From NCBI GenBank assembly GCA_900548905.1, contig URMK01000011.1, forward strand, positions 1-64,000: a stretch of 64,000 nucleotides of DNA, given 5' to 3'. The DNA is from an uncultured Lachnospiraceae bacterium (lineage in GTDB: Bacteria > Bacillota > Clostridia > Lachnospirales > Lachnospiraceae). Positions 9,901 through 18,573 of the stretch are shown here, one piece after another. Position 1 is the stretch's first letter. The number at the start of each line of letters is the position of its first letter. Position numbers and translations under genes: made by a program. The notes below the pieces were generated by a model, which saw only the letters and a program-made list of their open reading frames with translations, was not told the origin of the DNA and searched no databases.

Positions 9901-10224
9901 GGAAATCCAGGCACCGCCCAGACCGATCAGGGCCGGCTTTATCACATTGTTTTTGTAAACAAAATGATAATCGGCTTTTTTGTCATATCCCTCATAAATC
10001 CTTCCCCCCAGCTGGGGAAGCACCGTTATGCGGAGGAATTCATTTTCCAGCAGGATGGCCTCATACTCTTTGTCTGTTTTTACATTCTTAAAGGTATCAA
10101 TCATCGGGATGGGATAGAGATTCCCCCTGGTCCCCTGATGGTTTCTCACATCATAGAAAATCGGTGCTTTCTCCGCTTCATCCATTTCATAAGTGGGAAT
10201 CACCAGCTTTTGTCTGCTAATCAT
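6898..10224 (-). CDS. DUF5107 domain protein with C-terminal tetratricopeptide repeats
   Basis: About 1,108 residues. The first ~400 match the DUF5107 beta-sandwich, which resembles galactose-mutarotase folds (LPQLGGRIYEGYDKK and GGIEFNWPQHHRP). The rest is helical TPR repeats (for example AMGLLLMRGGNFAEALGCFERA in shorter units). It is cytoplasmic, with no signal peptide. Such proteins are commonly encoded beside sugar ABC transporters and glycosidases; their biochemical role is not established, and handling of a free sugar or oligosaccharide is only a guess. I chose the ATG at 10224, preceded by AGAGGGGC. Near 7,750-7,815 three 18-bp units encode MEKAFA/MEKAYS/MEKAFS, which looks like a small expansion. 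Confidence 0.82.
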   Translation of the reverse strand: MISRQKLVIPTYEMDEAEKAPIFYDVRNHQGTRGNLYPIPMIDTFKNVKTDKEYEAILLENEFLRITVLPQLGGRIYEGYDKKADYHFVYKNNVIKPALIGLGGAWISGGIEFNWPQHHRPTTYMPVDSWIETGEDGSETAWMGEYEPLFGMKGMVGVTIWPDKAYVTVKTRLYNPGNAAQTFHWWANLAVHANPDYQLQFPPDVDYITYHYKDAVSPFPVVKGEFARADFGEGTDITWYKNIPSPASFFILNSDYNFMGGYDHGRKRGTVHVADHHVSVGKKFFTWGSREFGDVWHKNLTDEDGAYLEIMTGCYTDNQPDFSFIAPDETKTFEQTWYALSDMPGLKNAGKDAAVGFLCTKGSLEICFNATAVHEKARIRVAVKGETLWEEEVSIGPGQPVCRSLKVPKLTEEKDVSAGLYDEGGTELVSYNRRPPFFRDREKPVPHKPARRPEEITSQEELYLEGLHLEQYRHVTLRAVDYYREALRRDPGDCRCNNAMGLLLMRGGNFAEALGCFERAVRRCMLRNPNPRDGEYCFNYAWALEANGQEEEAVRYYRKAAWNYGYKGAGLKQAAKLSVRKGDMETAESCVGEALAGNGESPELFFLKAFILRKTGKAQEAARVNRRMLEIDPMAYGSLGENWFLQGEEGLERLQAVLGDRKTAWRVLLSAYLELGAWQEVLALGEKAPADPLVLYDCAYAAAGLGKEEEAVTFLKKAGEDPGDYCFPYTDMDKKVLEYAWDKGIDGGRSAYYLGCLYYGRDNREEGMKYWQEAVLREEGLYQAHRCLALALLEVCGDKTGARREMEKAFAMEKAYSMEKAFSMAKTGSADAVDGGTGMAAAGPDARFLLELLEIRKQCGEPVRKLLELLEEYPEQVRKREDLYHLQLVLYNEAGMPEKAAECLKNHVFHPYEGGEGILVKAHILAYIQLGRRARREGKNKEAIDLFEKALEYPENYHEGRGVMAREAAVYYYMAEVLEAEGRREEALEWYQKAASHAVGRLDESDFYTGCALRRLGREKEAAGLYRQMLEDAGALLKDDDRLPYFGGFVSNLPGEHEVRRANHVKAHPARFYALTGLGRKTEAAAEKELAAFWGAQLAWLTIIEEEG

Positions 10225-10304
10225 GTCAATGCCCCTCTGTCCGCTCCCCGGCGGACACCTTTCCCCCAAAAACAATCAACGCCGTCTATACCTTATATTC
10301 TAAA

Positions 10305-10337
10305 GGAGTCCATGTATTTTAGCAATACACAGACTCC
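10305..10337 (-). terminator. Stem-loop after the sugar-binding lipoprotein gene
   Basis: GGAGTC (10305-10310) pairs with GACTCC (10332-10337), and the inner TGTATT/AATACA pair extends the stem. On the minus strand the stem is followed by TTTAGAATAT. It may be a partial terminator that sets the ratio of the abundant binding protein to the downstream enzymes. Confidence 0.4.
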
Positions 10338-10391
10338 TGCGAGGGCAGTATGCTTTTTACTGTTGTTACGGTTCACATCGTAACCGGTAAC

Positions 10392-12278
10392 TTACTGTTC
10401 CCTGTCGGCTTTAATAGCATTATTCATCTCAACCAGTTTGGCGACGTCATCTGCCTGTTCAACCGCTTTATCATAAAAATACTGGAACACTTCATCCACA
10501 TGATAATTTTTCTGCAGCTCTTCAACCATTTTGGTACGGGCTGCTTCAAATTCTTCATCGCTCTTGGCCGCAACCGCAGTGACAACATTCTTGCCCATAA
10601 AGGCGTTGATTTCATTGACATAGGATGCGATATCCCCTTCCGGATCCCCGAAGGAAATATACATTCCGGCATCGGTAACGGGAGTCTCGGCCCGGTATAC
10701 ATCCGCCTGGGTCTCCTGTCCGTAATGGGAGATGAAATCCTTCACCGTATCATTCATCTTGGAATCCAGCGCCTTCGGGGAGAACTGGTACAAATCAATG
10801 GCAACACCGTCGTCGGGATCGATAGTTCCGTTCCCAAACCCGCAGAAATGATGATATACATTGACGCCGGTCTCCACGCCGAACGCATCATCCTTGGTAA
10901 CCTTGAGATAATCGTCCGTAGGTACAGGTTCTCCGTCTTCCACGTTCCAGAACTGCCCTTCCAGGCCGTTCCATGCGATTCTGGAGAATTCATAGGTGGA
11001 TACAAAGTCAAGCAGGGCCACACATCTTTCCGGATTTTCCGTATTGGCATTCACCACATACTGCCTTTCCCCGCGGTACATGTTACCGAAACGGTCTTCC
11101 GCATCACCGCTCAGGCTGGGCAGGGAAATAAATGTTTTCTGGTTGCCTTCCGTCTTATTGAATTCCAGGTTGGCATTAGCTGACATCCATCCGGGTACGT
11201 TAAACATATATTTTCCGGCTTTCAGATTCTCTTCATAGATATCGGAGGTCATGGTAAAGGAATCGGGATCCAACAGCCCCCTCTGATTTGCTTTGTTGTA
11301 AAACCGTACCGCCCTCCAGAAAATACCTTCCGGATCGGTCAGCTGGTTGTTTTCCAGAGGCTTGGAATCCACGGTGGATACTCCCAGGACACGTCCTGTT
11401 GTTTCAATCAGGTTTACGCCCTCCTGCGGCCCCAGTCCGAAGGTAAATACCCATTCCCCCCAGCCCTGGCCTGCGCCGAACCATGCGCCGCAGCCGTAGG
11501 TTTTCTGTCCGTCCGCTGTCTGCGGTTCTGCGGCTACCATAGCTTCCATAACATCCAGCAGATCCTCATCATAGGATTCCAGCTTGGGATAACCGGCTTC
11601 TTTATACACATCCCATCTGATATAGTGCCCGCAGGTAGGCACGGTACCATCATCCCAGGAGCCTTTGCACATCCCCCACAGATAGGCATTCCCGTCAGGG
11701 CTGTTTGCCGGCATTCTCTGGGCCTCGAGCATCATCTTGCCCGCGGGATCGTTCACCGTATTGGGTGCATATTCCTCCAGATAAGGCTCCAGATTCAATG
11801 CGGAACCGGAGTCCAGCAGCATGGGAAGCTGCTTGGTTGGATCGGATAACAGGAAGATATCCGGCAAATCACCGTCTGCCATCATTGCGGATAACTGACT
11901 CGGCCAGTCCGCTTCCGTAACACCGGTAAGATACAGATCCACATTCAGTGTATCTTCAATATACTTGCTGACCGGATCGTTGCGTAAACCGTCCGCCTCC
12001 CCTCTTCCCACGAACGCAACCACATCCAGGCTTACTCGTTCCTCAAATTGGGGAACCACCACTCCGGAGTCACCGGCTGCCGCTTCCGTTCCGGAGGCCT
12101 CCCCGGATTCTCCTTCCGCCGCCGCTGTCTGTGCGGTATCGCCGGCTGCCGGTGCCGAACCGGAAGCAGGCTCCTTTGAGGAAGCGCCGCAGGCTGTAAG
12201 TCCGCCCAGCATTGCAACGGAAACAGCCACTGCCAGCATTCTGGCTAAAAGATTTTTTTTCTTGAAACTGGTTTTCAT
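10392..12278 (-). CDS. Extracellular sugar-binding lipoprotein of an LplA-type ABC transporter
   Basis: About 628 residues. It starts with a lipoprotein signal peptide ending in LGGLTAC, so Cys30 would be lipidated and the protein anchored outside the membrane. A low-complexity Ala/Ser/Gly/Glu linker follows. The rest resembles the large family 1 solute-binding proteins (LplA, YtcQ, YesO) that serve oligosaccharide uptake in Firmicutes. The ATG at 12278 follows AAGGAAGGAGAG; the frame upstream of it has no support. It is the third component of the importer with the two permeases upstream. No ATPase gene is nearby, so a shared MsmK-type ATPase elsewhere is expected. Confidence 0.88.
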   Translation of the reverse strand: MKTSFKKKNLLARMLAVAVSVAMLGGLTACGASSKEPASGSAPAAGDTAQTAAAEGESGEASGTEAAAGDSGVVVPQFEERVSLDVVAFVGRGEADGLRNDPVSKYIEDTLNVDLYLTGVTEADWPSQLSAMMADGDLPDIFLLSDPTKQLPMLLDSGSALNLEPYLEEYAPNTVNDPAGKMMLEAQRMPANSPDGNAYLWGMCKGSWDDGTVPTCGHYIRWDVYKEAGYPKLESYDEDLLDVMEAMVAAEPQTADGQKTYGCGAWFGAGQGWGEWVFTFGLGPQEGVNLIETTGRVLGVSTVDSKPLENNQLTDPEGIFWRAVRFYNKANQRGLLDPDSFTMTSDIYEENLKAGKYMFNVPGWMSANANLEFNKTEGNQKTFISLPSLSGDAEDRFGNMYRGERQYVVNANTENPERCVALLDFVSTYEFSRIAWNGLEGQFWNVEDGEPVPTDDYLKVTKDDAFGVETGVNVYHHFCGFGNGTIDPDDGVAIDLYQFSPKALDSKMNDTVKDFISHYGQETQADVYRAETPVTDAGMYISFGDPEGDIASYVNEINAFMGKNVVTAVAAKSDEEFEAARTKMVEELQKNYHVDEVFQYFYDKAVEQADDVAKLVEMNNAIKADREQ

Positions 12279-12451
12279 ACTCTCTCCTTCCTTTGGGCGT
12301 ATTTTAAACACCCTCTCCTTACTTATGGAATTTCATTATGCCGGATACCTTCCTCTGCTGCGAAAGGATATCCGCCCCGCGGAAACTGCCGGGCATATGC
12401 ACGGATGCACTCACCCGGCCCGCCTTCTGCGGGAATGAAAGTAAGAACTTA

Positions 12452-13339
12452 TCACCCCTTAACGGCACCCAGCATGATTCCTTTGGTAAAAAAACGCTGC
12501 ATATAAGGGTATACACACAGAATAGGGATTACGGTAATAAAACTCATAGCCATCCGCAGCGTGGTGGAGGTAACCTTCACCGCTGCTCCCGCCGCTGCGC
12601 CTGAACTGGATGTGGACACCACATTGGACTGCAACTTGGTATAGAGCAGATACTGCAGGCAATGCAGATTGGCGGCCTTCCTTCCCTGCATAAAAAACAT
12701 ATCGTCCGACCAGGTATTCCACTGGTTCACCGCTGCAAATACTACGATACAGGCCAGTATAGGCTTCGCCAGCGGCAGGATAATACGGAAAAATACCTTT
12801 ATCAGCCCCGCGCCGTCCATTTCCGCCGATTCCACCAGTTCACCGGGAATCGATTCAATATAGGTCTTTATCAGGATAATAAAATAAGCCTGTACCGCAT
12901 AAGGCAGTATATATACGAGAAAATTGTTTTTCAGCCCAATATTGCTGATGAGCAGATAATAGGGAATAAATCCCGCATTCACGTACATGGTAATGATAAA
13001 AAAGCGATACAGCAGCTTCCTGCAGGGCAGATCCCGGTTTGCCAGGATATAAGCCGCGAAACTGCAGCACAGCAGGGTGAGCAGCGTCCCCAGAATGGTG
13101 CGGGCAAACGCGATTCCGATACTGGAGGTCAGCCCGGGAATTTCCAGAAGATTACTATAAGCTTCCACGGAAAACTCCTTGGGAAGTAGGTACACCCCCC
13201 GGTTCACCGCCGCAGGTGAGGACCAGGAATTAATAAATATGTACCAAAGCGGATAAACGCAGATAAAGGTAAACACCCCCAGAATAAGGGAATTCAGTAC
13301 ACCGGAAAAAGTAATTGTTGTCTTCTTCTTTTTATTCAT
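12452..13339 (-). CDS. Carbohydrate ABC transporter permease, LplC/YtcP type
   Basis: A 295-residue inner-membrane permease with six predicted membrane helices and the MalG-like EAA loop (VESAEMDGAGLIKVFFRIILP). AAAGGAAG precedes the ATG. It forms the transmembrane pair with the permease encoded immediately upstream and works with the lipoprotein encoded downstream. Confidence 0.9.
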   Translation of the reverse strand: MNKKKKTTITFSGVLNSLILGVFTFICVYPLWYIFINSWSSPAAVNRGVYLLPKEFSVEAYSNLLEIPGLTSSIGIAFARTILGTLLTLLCCSFAAYILANRDLPCRKLLYRFFIITMYVNAGFIPYYLLISNIGLKNNFLVYILPYAVQAYFIILIKTYIESIPGELVESAEMDGAGLIKVFFRIILPLAKPILACIVVFAAVNQWNTWSDDMFFMQGRKAANLHCLQYLLYTKLQSNVVSTSSSGAAAGAAVKVTSTTLRMAMSFITVIPILCVYPYMQRFFTKGIMLGAVKG

Positions 13340-13381
13340 AGCACAGCTTCCTTTCTCAATTTCAGTCCCGTCAGCCCCTTA

Positions 13382-14317
13382 TCAGAAAATGGATTCCCCT
13401 CTCAGCCTCCTGGAAGCCCAGTTGGCAAAGGAAAGAAGAATGATACTGACAACGGATTTGAAAATCCCCATTGCTGTTGCCAGGGAATATTCCATATTCT
13501 TGATACCCATCCGGTATACATAGGTATCAAAGACCTCGAGCTTATCCCATGTCATGCCGTTTCCTAACAGCCAGTACTGGTCAAAGCCGTTGGAGAGCAT
13601 ATTGGAGATTGCCAGAAGAAGGAGGACAAAGAAGGTGGACAGCAAACCGGGAACGGTAACGTGTACAATTTTCTGCCAGGTATTCGCACCGTCCACATCC
13701 GCCGCCTGATACAGTTCCTGATCGATGGAACTTATGGCCGACAGATAAATGATGGCGTTATAGCCCAGTGTTTTCCACGCCCCAATCGCCACCTGGATAA
13801 ACCAGGCATGTTTTACATTGGTAAGCGGGTTAACCGGCTCCTTTACCAGTCCCAGCCCCAGCAGGATATTGTTCAGTGCGCTGCCTTCCGATGACAGAAG
13901 CATAAACACAATGGAATATACCAGAACCCAGGAGATAAAATTGGGAATTGAGGTCCCCGTCTGTATTATTTTGGCATAGCGCTTATTTTTCAGCTGGGAA
14001 ATGGCAATGGCAAAAATGGCAGGAAGTACCGAGCAGCAGATATTCAGGAAGGAAATACACAGCGTATTACGCATTACATTCAGAAAATCCCTGGGATTGG
14101 AAACGATTTTCTGAAAATATTTCAGTCCCACAAAATCGGAATTGAATACGGATACACCTGGCTTAAAATCCACAAAGGCGTAACTCCATCCCAGGAGCGG
14201 GGCATAATTAAATACCAGTACAAAAAGCATAAAAGGCAGAAGAAGAAGCACCAGACGTATTTTTTTCTTCTGCCTTCCTGTCAATTGTTTCTTCGCATTA
14301 TCAGCTGTCCGCGTCAT
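13382..14317 (-). CDS. Carbohydrate ABC transporter permease, LplB/YteP type
   Basis: A 311-residue permease with six predicted membrane helices after a basic N-terminus, and an EAA loop at YQAADVDGANTWQKIVHVTV. Its start overlaps the stop of the GH43 gene by 4 nt (ATGA), so the two are translationally coupled. It belongs to the YteP/LplB group that pairs with YtcP/LplC proteins for oligosaccharide import. Confidence 0.9.
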   Translation of the reverse strand: MTRTADNAKKQLTGRQKKKIRLVLLLLPFMLFVLVFNYAPLLGWSYAFVDFKPGVSVFNSDFVGLKYFQKIVSNPRDFLNVMRNTLCISFLNICCSVLPAIFAIAISQLKNKRYAKIIQTGTSIPNFISWVLVYSIVFMLLSSEGSALNNILLGLGLVKEPVNPLTNVKHAWFIQVAIGAWKTLGYNAIIYLSAISSIDQELYQAADVDGANTWQKIVHVTVPGLLSTFFVLLLLAISNMLSNGFDQYWLLGNGMTWDKLEVFDTYVYRMGIKNMEYSLATAMGIFKSVVSIILLSFANWASRRLRGESIF

Positions 14318-15372
14318 ACGCCCCCCTGCTCCTTTCTATTATCTGTTTCTTCCGTCACCGCTTCCGGGCTAACCCGGAAACAAGGCTCCTCCACACAACG
14401 ATCTTTATAGGCAAAGCCGGCAGCAATCCCGCCCACATTGTTGTACCAGTTACCCGTCACCTCATTGATAATATGAAGCCCGTCAAAGGTCTCCTCCATT
14501 TCAAAGAGAAGAATCCGTTTGGCCTCATGCCGGTTAGGGCAATGCAGTGCCATCATCAGCTGTCCGCCGAAGGAGGTAAACAGCATGGAATGGGCACCGT
14601 CCATGGCATATAACGGCTGCTGCTCCTGGATCCAGGGTCCTTTGATATCCCCGCTTAAGGATCTGGCATAACCGGTCGTATACCCGCCTTTATCCGAAAA
14701 GCTGGACCAGAGCATAATAAGCACGCCGCTTTTCAGCCTGTGCAGGAAAGGCCCGTCCGTCACCCAGCCGCTCCCCTTCATGGTTTTTGCAGCCCATGGC
14801 CCGTCGGATGCGCGGAAAAGAATAACCGGTTCTCCCACCGCCTCCCCCAAATCATCACTCAGAGGCACTGCACATATCTGCCCATCGTTTACCTGAAGCC
14901 ATTCATGGCAAAAGACCATCCACGGCTTTCCCCGTTTATCCTCATACAGGGTTCCGTCCAGACAATGCCAGCCTTCCGGTGTAACCGGTTTCCCGCTTAC
15001 CGGTTTAAAAGGGCCTTTAGGAGAATCCGCTGCCAGACACTGGCATCTGCGATAGGTCCCCCTGGCCCGGAAAGAGGAAAGCAGATAATATTTCCCTTTC
15101 CAGATATGTACCTCGGGAGCCCAGTAGTCTGAATCCGCCCAGAATCCACCTTTCCGGAAAGCCACCTCCGGCCTGGACCAATGTACCAAATCCCTGCTTT
15201 CCAAAACATAAAAACAGGGTTCCTCCGAATATACCTCCGGAAATCTGGTTCGATCCGCAAACTGTACATAGGTATAGTATTTTTTACTCACCGGGTCTGC
15301 CAAAATAAAAGGGTCACTGATATGGACATCCCTGATATGATATGGATACTGCTTTTCCAATTCTTCTGTCAT
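14314..15372 (-). CDS. GH43-like glycoside hydrolase
   Basis: A 352-residue five-bladed beta-propeller enzyme of family GH43. The catalytic base is likely Asp20 (HISDPFI) and the pKa modulator Asp139 (CLDGTLYED). WAPEVHIWKG and DGAHSMLF are further signatures. Where many GH43 enzymes have EGP around the general acid, this one reads VTDGPFLHRL. There is no signal peptide. GH43 enzymes commonly remove arabinose, xylose or galactose from side chains; which sugar here is unknown. It is the first gene of operon A, divergent from an AraC-type gene. Confidence 0.82.
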   Translation of the reverse strand: MTEELEKQYPYHIRDVHISDPFILADPVSKKYYTYVQFADRTRFPEVYSEEPCFYVLESRDLVHWSRPEVAFRKGGFWADSDYWAPEVHIWKGKYYLLSSFRARGTYRRCQCLAADSPKGPFKPVSGKPVTPEGWHCLDGTLYEDKRGKPWMVFCHEWLQVNDGQICAVPLSDDLGEAVGEPVILFRASDGPWAAKTMKGSGWVTDGPFLHRLKSGVLIMLWSSFSDKGGYTTGYARSLSGDIKGPWIQEQQPLYAMDGAHSMLFTSFGGQLMMALHCPNRHEAKRILLFEMEETFDGLHIINEVTGNWYNNVGGIAAGFAYKDRCVEEPCFRVSPEAVTEETDNRKEQGGV

Positions 15373-15643
15373 AGCTCCTGTTCTCCTTCCTCATTTATGT
15401 ACTTTTTTCATATACTATAATTTCAGCGTTTTTATTATTGTTTATTTTGTATTTATATTGTATTCATTTTAATTATTTTTTGTATGTTTTATCTATATGT
15501 ATTATCTTATATTTACCAGGTCCCTTTCATCCACATTTTTATCAAATACCTATGCAAATCTGACCATATTAACAGATTTTATTTTTTGTGTTATACTGCT
15601 TTCAAAAGAAACCGGATGTCTGCCCACTTGGGAGGAATGTATT
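15373..15643. promoter_or_regulatory. Divergent promoter region between GH43 operon and second araC-type gene
   Basis: A 271-nt AT-rich spacer. A candidate minus-strand -10 (TATAGT) lies at about 15,415-15,420 with no good -35. Around it, TGAAATT and AGTATAT appear close together, as they also do in the spacer upstream of operon B. This may be an AraC-controlled promoter, but I cannot define an operator from two examples. Confidence 0.35.
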
Positions 15644-16641
15644 ATGTCGTCAAAAAAGCCAAAGCCAGTTATTGAATACAGAAATTATTACCTTCCGTCC
15701 AGTTTTCCGGTGCTTCTTCTCACTGGTGATAACTGGAAAATATCTGATGTTAAGAGTGATCATCTGCATTTTCATAATTGCCTTGAGGTGGGCATCTGCC
15801 ATTCCCGGAGCGGACTTCTGGAATTCTGCAACGCAATGACTATGCCGTTTTCAGAGGGTGATGTTACCTGTATTCCCCGGAATATCCCTCATACCACTTA
15901 TTCAGCCCCCTGCACCAAAAGCAGGTGGTCCTATCTGTTCTTTGATCCGCGTCAGCTGTTCCGGGATATGCTGCCGCCCGATTTTGGCTACAGCATGATC
16001 TATGACGATGTTCATAAATATCTGATACCGGCTGGTTTCTCCCGTCGGATCCCTCTCCTTGCGGAAGCCGCGGTGGAGGAGCTTTCCGTGGAGGACCCGG
16101 ACCGTATGCTGGTGAAAAGTTATCTGTTCGCCTTATATATGGAAATCATCCGTTTCCAAAACCCGGAAACGCATAATATACAATCTGAAAATACCCCCCC
16201 CCCTGGCAAAATCCACCATATTTTGGCATTAATTCAATGAATATCACACCGGCACTGGATTATATCGAAGATAATTACATGAATAAGTTTCCTGTGGACC
16301 GTCTGGCGGAGCTCTGCCATATGAGCCCCACCCATTTCCGGAGATGCTTTCAGTCCGTTATGCACACAACTCCGCTTACCTACCTGAATACCATCCGGAT
16401 TATGAACGCATGCAATATGCTCAGGAATACCAACCATACCATCCTCACCATTTCGGTAATGACGGGTTTCACTACCCTAAGCAATTTTAACCGGCTGTTT
16501 AACCAAATGATGAACGTTCCTCCCAAGGAATACCGTATGCAGACCCTGCGGGGAAGAAAACCGGGTGAAATCCCTTCCATTATTGAATATGCAGGCTGGC
16601 TGGAGCCTGACGAGTCCCCCCATATGGGAAATCAGGAGTAA
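15644..16641 (+). pseudogene. AraC family regulator interrupted at a C10 tract
   Basis: A cupin-plus-AraC regulator closely related to the intact one at 4756. The N-terminal part runs from the ATG at 15644 (after GGAGGAATG) to a stop at 16240. The DNA-binding half continues in another frame, open through 16204-16641. The break sits at ten consecutive C (16194-16203). One extra C, or two fewer, restores a single frame of about 332 residues, matching the 329 of the paralogue. The DNA-binding half also has its own ATG at 16237. It could be a phase-variable switch, a recent inactivation or a sequencing error in the homopolymer. Intact, it would be expected to control operon A. Confidence 0.85.
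16194..16203 (+). repeat. C10 homopolymer at the frameshift site
   Basis: Ten consecutive cytosines between the sensor and DNA-binding halves of the AraC-type gene. Runs of this length slip readily during replication, and the reading frame changes exactly here. Confidence 0.95.
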
Positions 16642-16666
16642 ACATGGTATTCCTGATTCCTTTTTC
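16630..16666 (+). terminator. Terminator of the second araC-type gene
   Basis: AATCAGGA (16630-16637) pairs with TCCTGATT (16651-16658), followed by CCTTTTTCC. The left arm overlaps the stop codon of the regulator. Confidence 0.55.
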
Positions 16667-16671
16667 CTGAC

Positions 16672-16722
16672 AAAAAAAAGACATCCGTCTGCGGAATTCC
16701 TTCCACAGGGGATGTCTTTTCT
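16672..16722 (-). terminator. Terminator of the S10-spc-alpha operon
   Basis: AAAAGACATCC (16676-16686) pairs with GGATGTCTTTT (16710-16720), with an inner CTG/CAG pair in the long loop. On the minus strand the stem runs into at least eight U, 36 nt beyond the rplQ stop. The symmetry also allows it to work for the convergent plus-strand gene. Confidence 0.75.
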
Positions 16723-16757
16723 ATACAGGAAAGCATTACTGCTTTCTTAACTCTATC

Positions 16758-17294
16758 TTATACCAACTCAAGAACAACTTCCATTGCTCCGTCGCCTTTT
16801 CTCTGTCCAATCTTGATGATACGGGTATATCCACCCTTACGATCCACATACTTGGGAGCGATTTCATCGAAGATCCTGGCAGGCATATCTACCTTCTTGG
16901 TGCCTTTCTTACGTCCGGCTGCAGTGGTGGGAACCTCGGTAATCGGATACAGAACCTTCAGCATCTGCCTTCTGGCATGAAGCCTGCTGGGCATATCCTT
17001 CTTAATTTCCTTTTCCACTTCGTCATAAACGGTAACTTTCTTTCCGTCTACTGTTTCTTTCACTCTCTTGCCGTCTTTGTCTTTTCTGGCAACCTTTGCG
17101 GTAACCTTAACGGTTTCGAAATTATCTTTTTCTTTTACGCCCATAGCAATGATGCCTTCAGCGATTTTACGTACTTCCTTAGCTCTTGCTTCAGTCGTAA
17201 CGATTTTTCCATGATATAACAGGTTCGTTACCTGGTTTCTCAGCAGAGCCTTTCTTTGATCGGAAGTTTTTCCTAATTTTCTGTATTTTGCCAT
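16758..17294 (-). CDS. rplQ: 50S ribosomal protein L17
   Basis: Large-subunit protein L17, recognised from MAKYRKLGKTSDQRKALLRN at the start. I use the ATG at 17294; the longer frame has no support. At 178 residues it is clearly longer than the roughly 120 of Bacillus L17. The extra part lies after GVKEKDNFETVKVTAK and is Lys/Asp rich, and the normal C-terminal fold (YTRIIKIGQRKGDGAMEVVLELV region) follows it. It is the last gene of the operon. Confidence 0.97.
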   Translation of the reverse strand: MAKYRKLGKTSDQRKALLRNQVTNLLYHGKIVTTEARAKEVRKIAEGIIAMGVKEKDNFETVKVTAKVARKDKDGKRVKETVDGKKVTVYDEVEKEIKKDMPSRLHARRQMLKVLYPITEVPTTAAGRKKGTKKVDMPARIFDEIAPKYVDRKGGYTRIIKIGQRKGDGAMEVVLELV

Positions 17295-17539
17295 TTTCTT
17301 AATCTCTCTTTCATTCTTGGTACATCCGGCCACGCTCATCGGACTTACTTACCGGATGCTTATACAAGCGGACAGCTGCCAAAAGCAGCCGCCGCGGCCA
17401 ATCATGCTACAGGTCATCTCCAGGCCGCTTTACACCTTTAGGTGACCCCGCACCCCAAAGTGCATTTGCACCCGGAGGCACTCCAACATTTCCGCGCACA
17501 TCGGACTTACCGGAAACGCCCATACAGATTTTGTGTTCC

Positions 17540-18508
17540 TTATACGTTTATTTCATCGCTGGGATTCAGCTGAAGCCCCAGTTCCTTCAATTTCGCAAGA
17601 ACCTCTTCCAGAGACTTACGGCCCAGGTTACGGACCTTCATCATATCTTCTGAAGTCTTGTTGGTCAATTCTTCTACCGTATTGATACCAGCACGTTTTA
17701 AGCAGTTATAGGAACGAACGGACAACTCAAGTTCGTCAATGCTCATTTCCAATACTTTTTCTTTCTCATCATCTTCCTTCTCCACCATAACCTCTGCGGT
17801 CTTGGCATTCTCAGAAAGGTCAATGAAAAGGCTTAAATGTTCACTGAGTACTTTTGCAGCAAGGCTGACAGCTTCATCCGGAGCCAGAGTACCGTTGGTG
17901 TATACATCCAGTGTCAATTTGTCAAAGTCAGTCACCTGACCGACACGGGTATTGGCAACAGCCATGTTCACTCTTTCTACCGGAGTATAGATGGAATCAA
18001 TTGCGATCACGCCGATAGGCAGGTCTTCGCTCTTGTTCTTCTCCGCACTGACATATCCACGTCCCTTGGTAATGGTCAGTTCCATGTACAGCTTGCTTTC
18101 CTTGCCGCCGCTTAAGGTAGCAATTACCAGGTCGGGATTAAGAATCTCAATATCCTGATCTGCCTGAATATCTGAAGCACGGACAACACCTTCGCCTTCG
18201 AATTCGATATAAGCGGTCTTAGGTTCATTGGTTTCGCTGTTATTCTTGATGGCCAGACTCTTGATGTTCATGATGATTTCAGTCACATCTTCCTTGACAC
18301 CAGGAATCGAGCTGAATTCATGCAGCACGCCTTCAATTTTCACCTGGCTTACAGCCGCACCCGGCAGAGAAGAAAGCATAATTCTTCTCAGGGAATTGCC
18401 CAGTGTAATACCGTAACCTCTTTCCAGCGGTTCTACAACGAATTTGCCGTATTTCTTGTCCTCAGAGATTTCAGCAACCTCGATATTGGGTCTTTCAAAA
18501 TCAAACAC
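17540..18508 (-). CDS. rpoA: DNA-directed RNA polymerase subunit alpha
   Basis: A 322-residue alpha subunit that nucleates RNA polymerase assembly. The N-terminal assembly domain has GYGITLGNSLRRIMLSSLPG. The C-terminal DNA-binding domain has LELSVRSYNCLKRAGINTV and VRNLGRKSLEEV. The start codon is GTG, preceded by AAAGGAGGG at good spacing. A 245-nt gap with several short palindromes separates it from rplQ. Confidence 0.98.
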   Translation of the reverse strand: MFDFERPNIEVAEISEDKKYGKFVVEPLERGYGITLGNSLRRIMLSSLPGAAVSQVKIEGVLHEFSSIPGVKEDVTEIIMNIKSLAIKNNSETNEPKTAYIEFEGEGVVRASDIQADQDIEILNPDLVIATLSGGKESKLYMELTITKGRGYVSAEKNKSEDLPIGVIAIDSIYTPVERVNMAVANTRVGQVTDFDKLTLDVYTNGTLAPDEAVSLAAKVLSEHLSLFIDLSENAKTAEVMVEKEDDEKEKVLEMSIDELELSVRSYNCLKRAGINTVEELTNKTSEDMMKVRNLGRKSLEEVLAKLKELGLQLNPSDEINV

Positions 18509-18573
18509 TGCAAATACCCTCCTTTACGAACGAAAAGTTTCTTAATTGAAACGTTCACGCCAGCTACAAGAAA

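Noticed and set aside
10366..10391. GTTACGGTTC and GTAACC near the binding-protein stop as another copy of the GAACNGTTAC decamer
   Set aside because: Two mismatches to the decamer in the relevant orientation; not counted.
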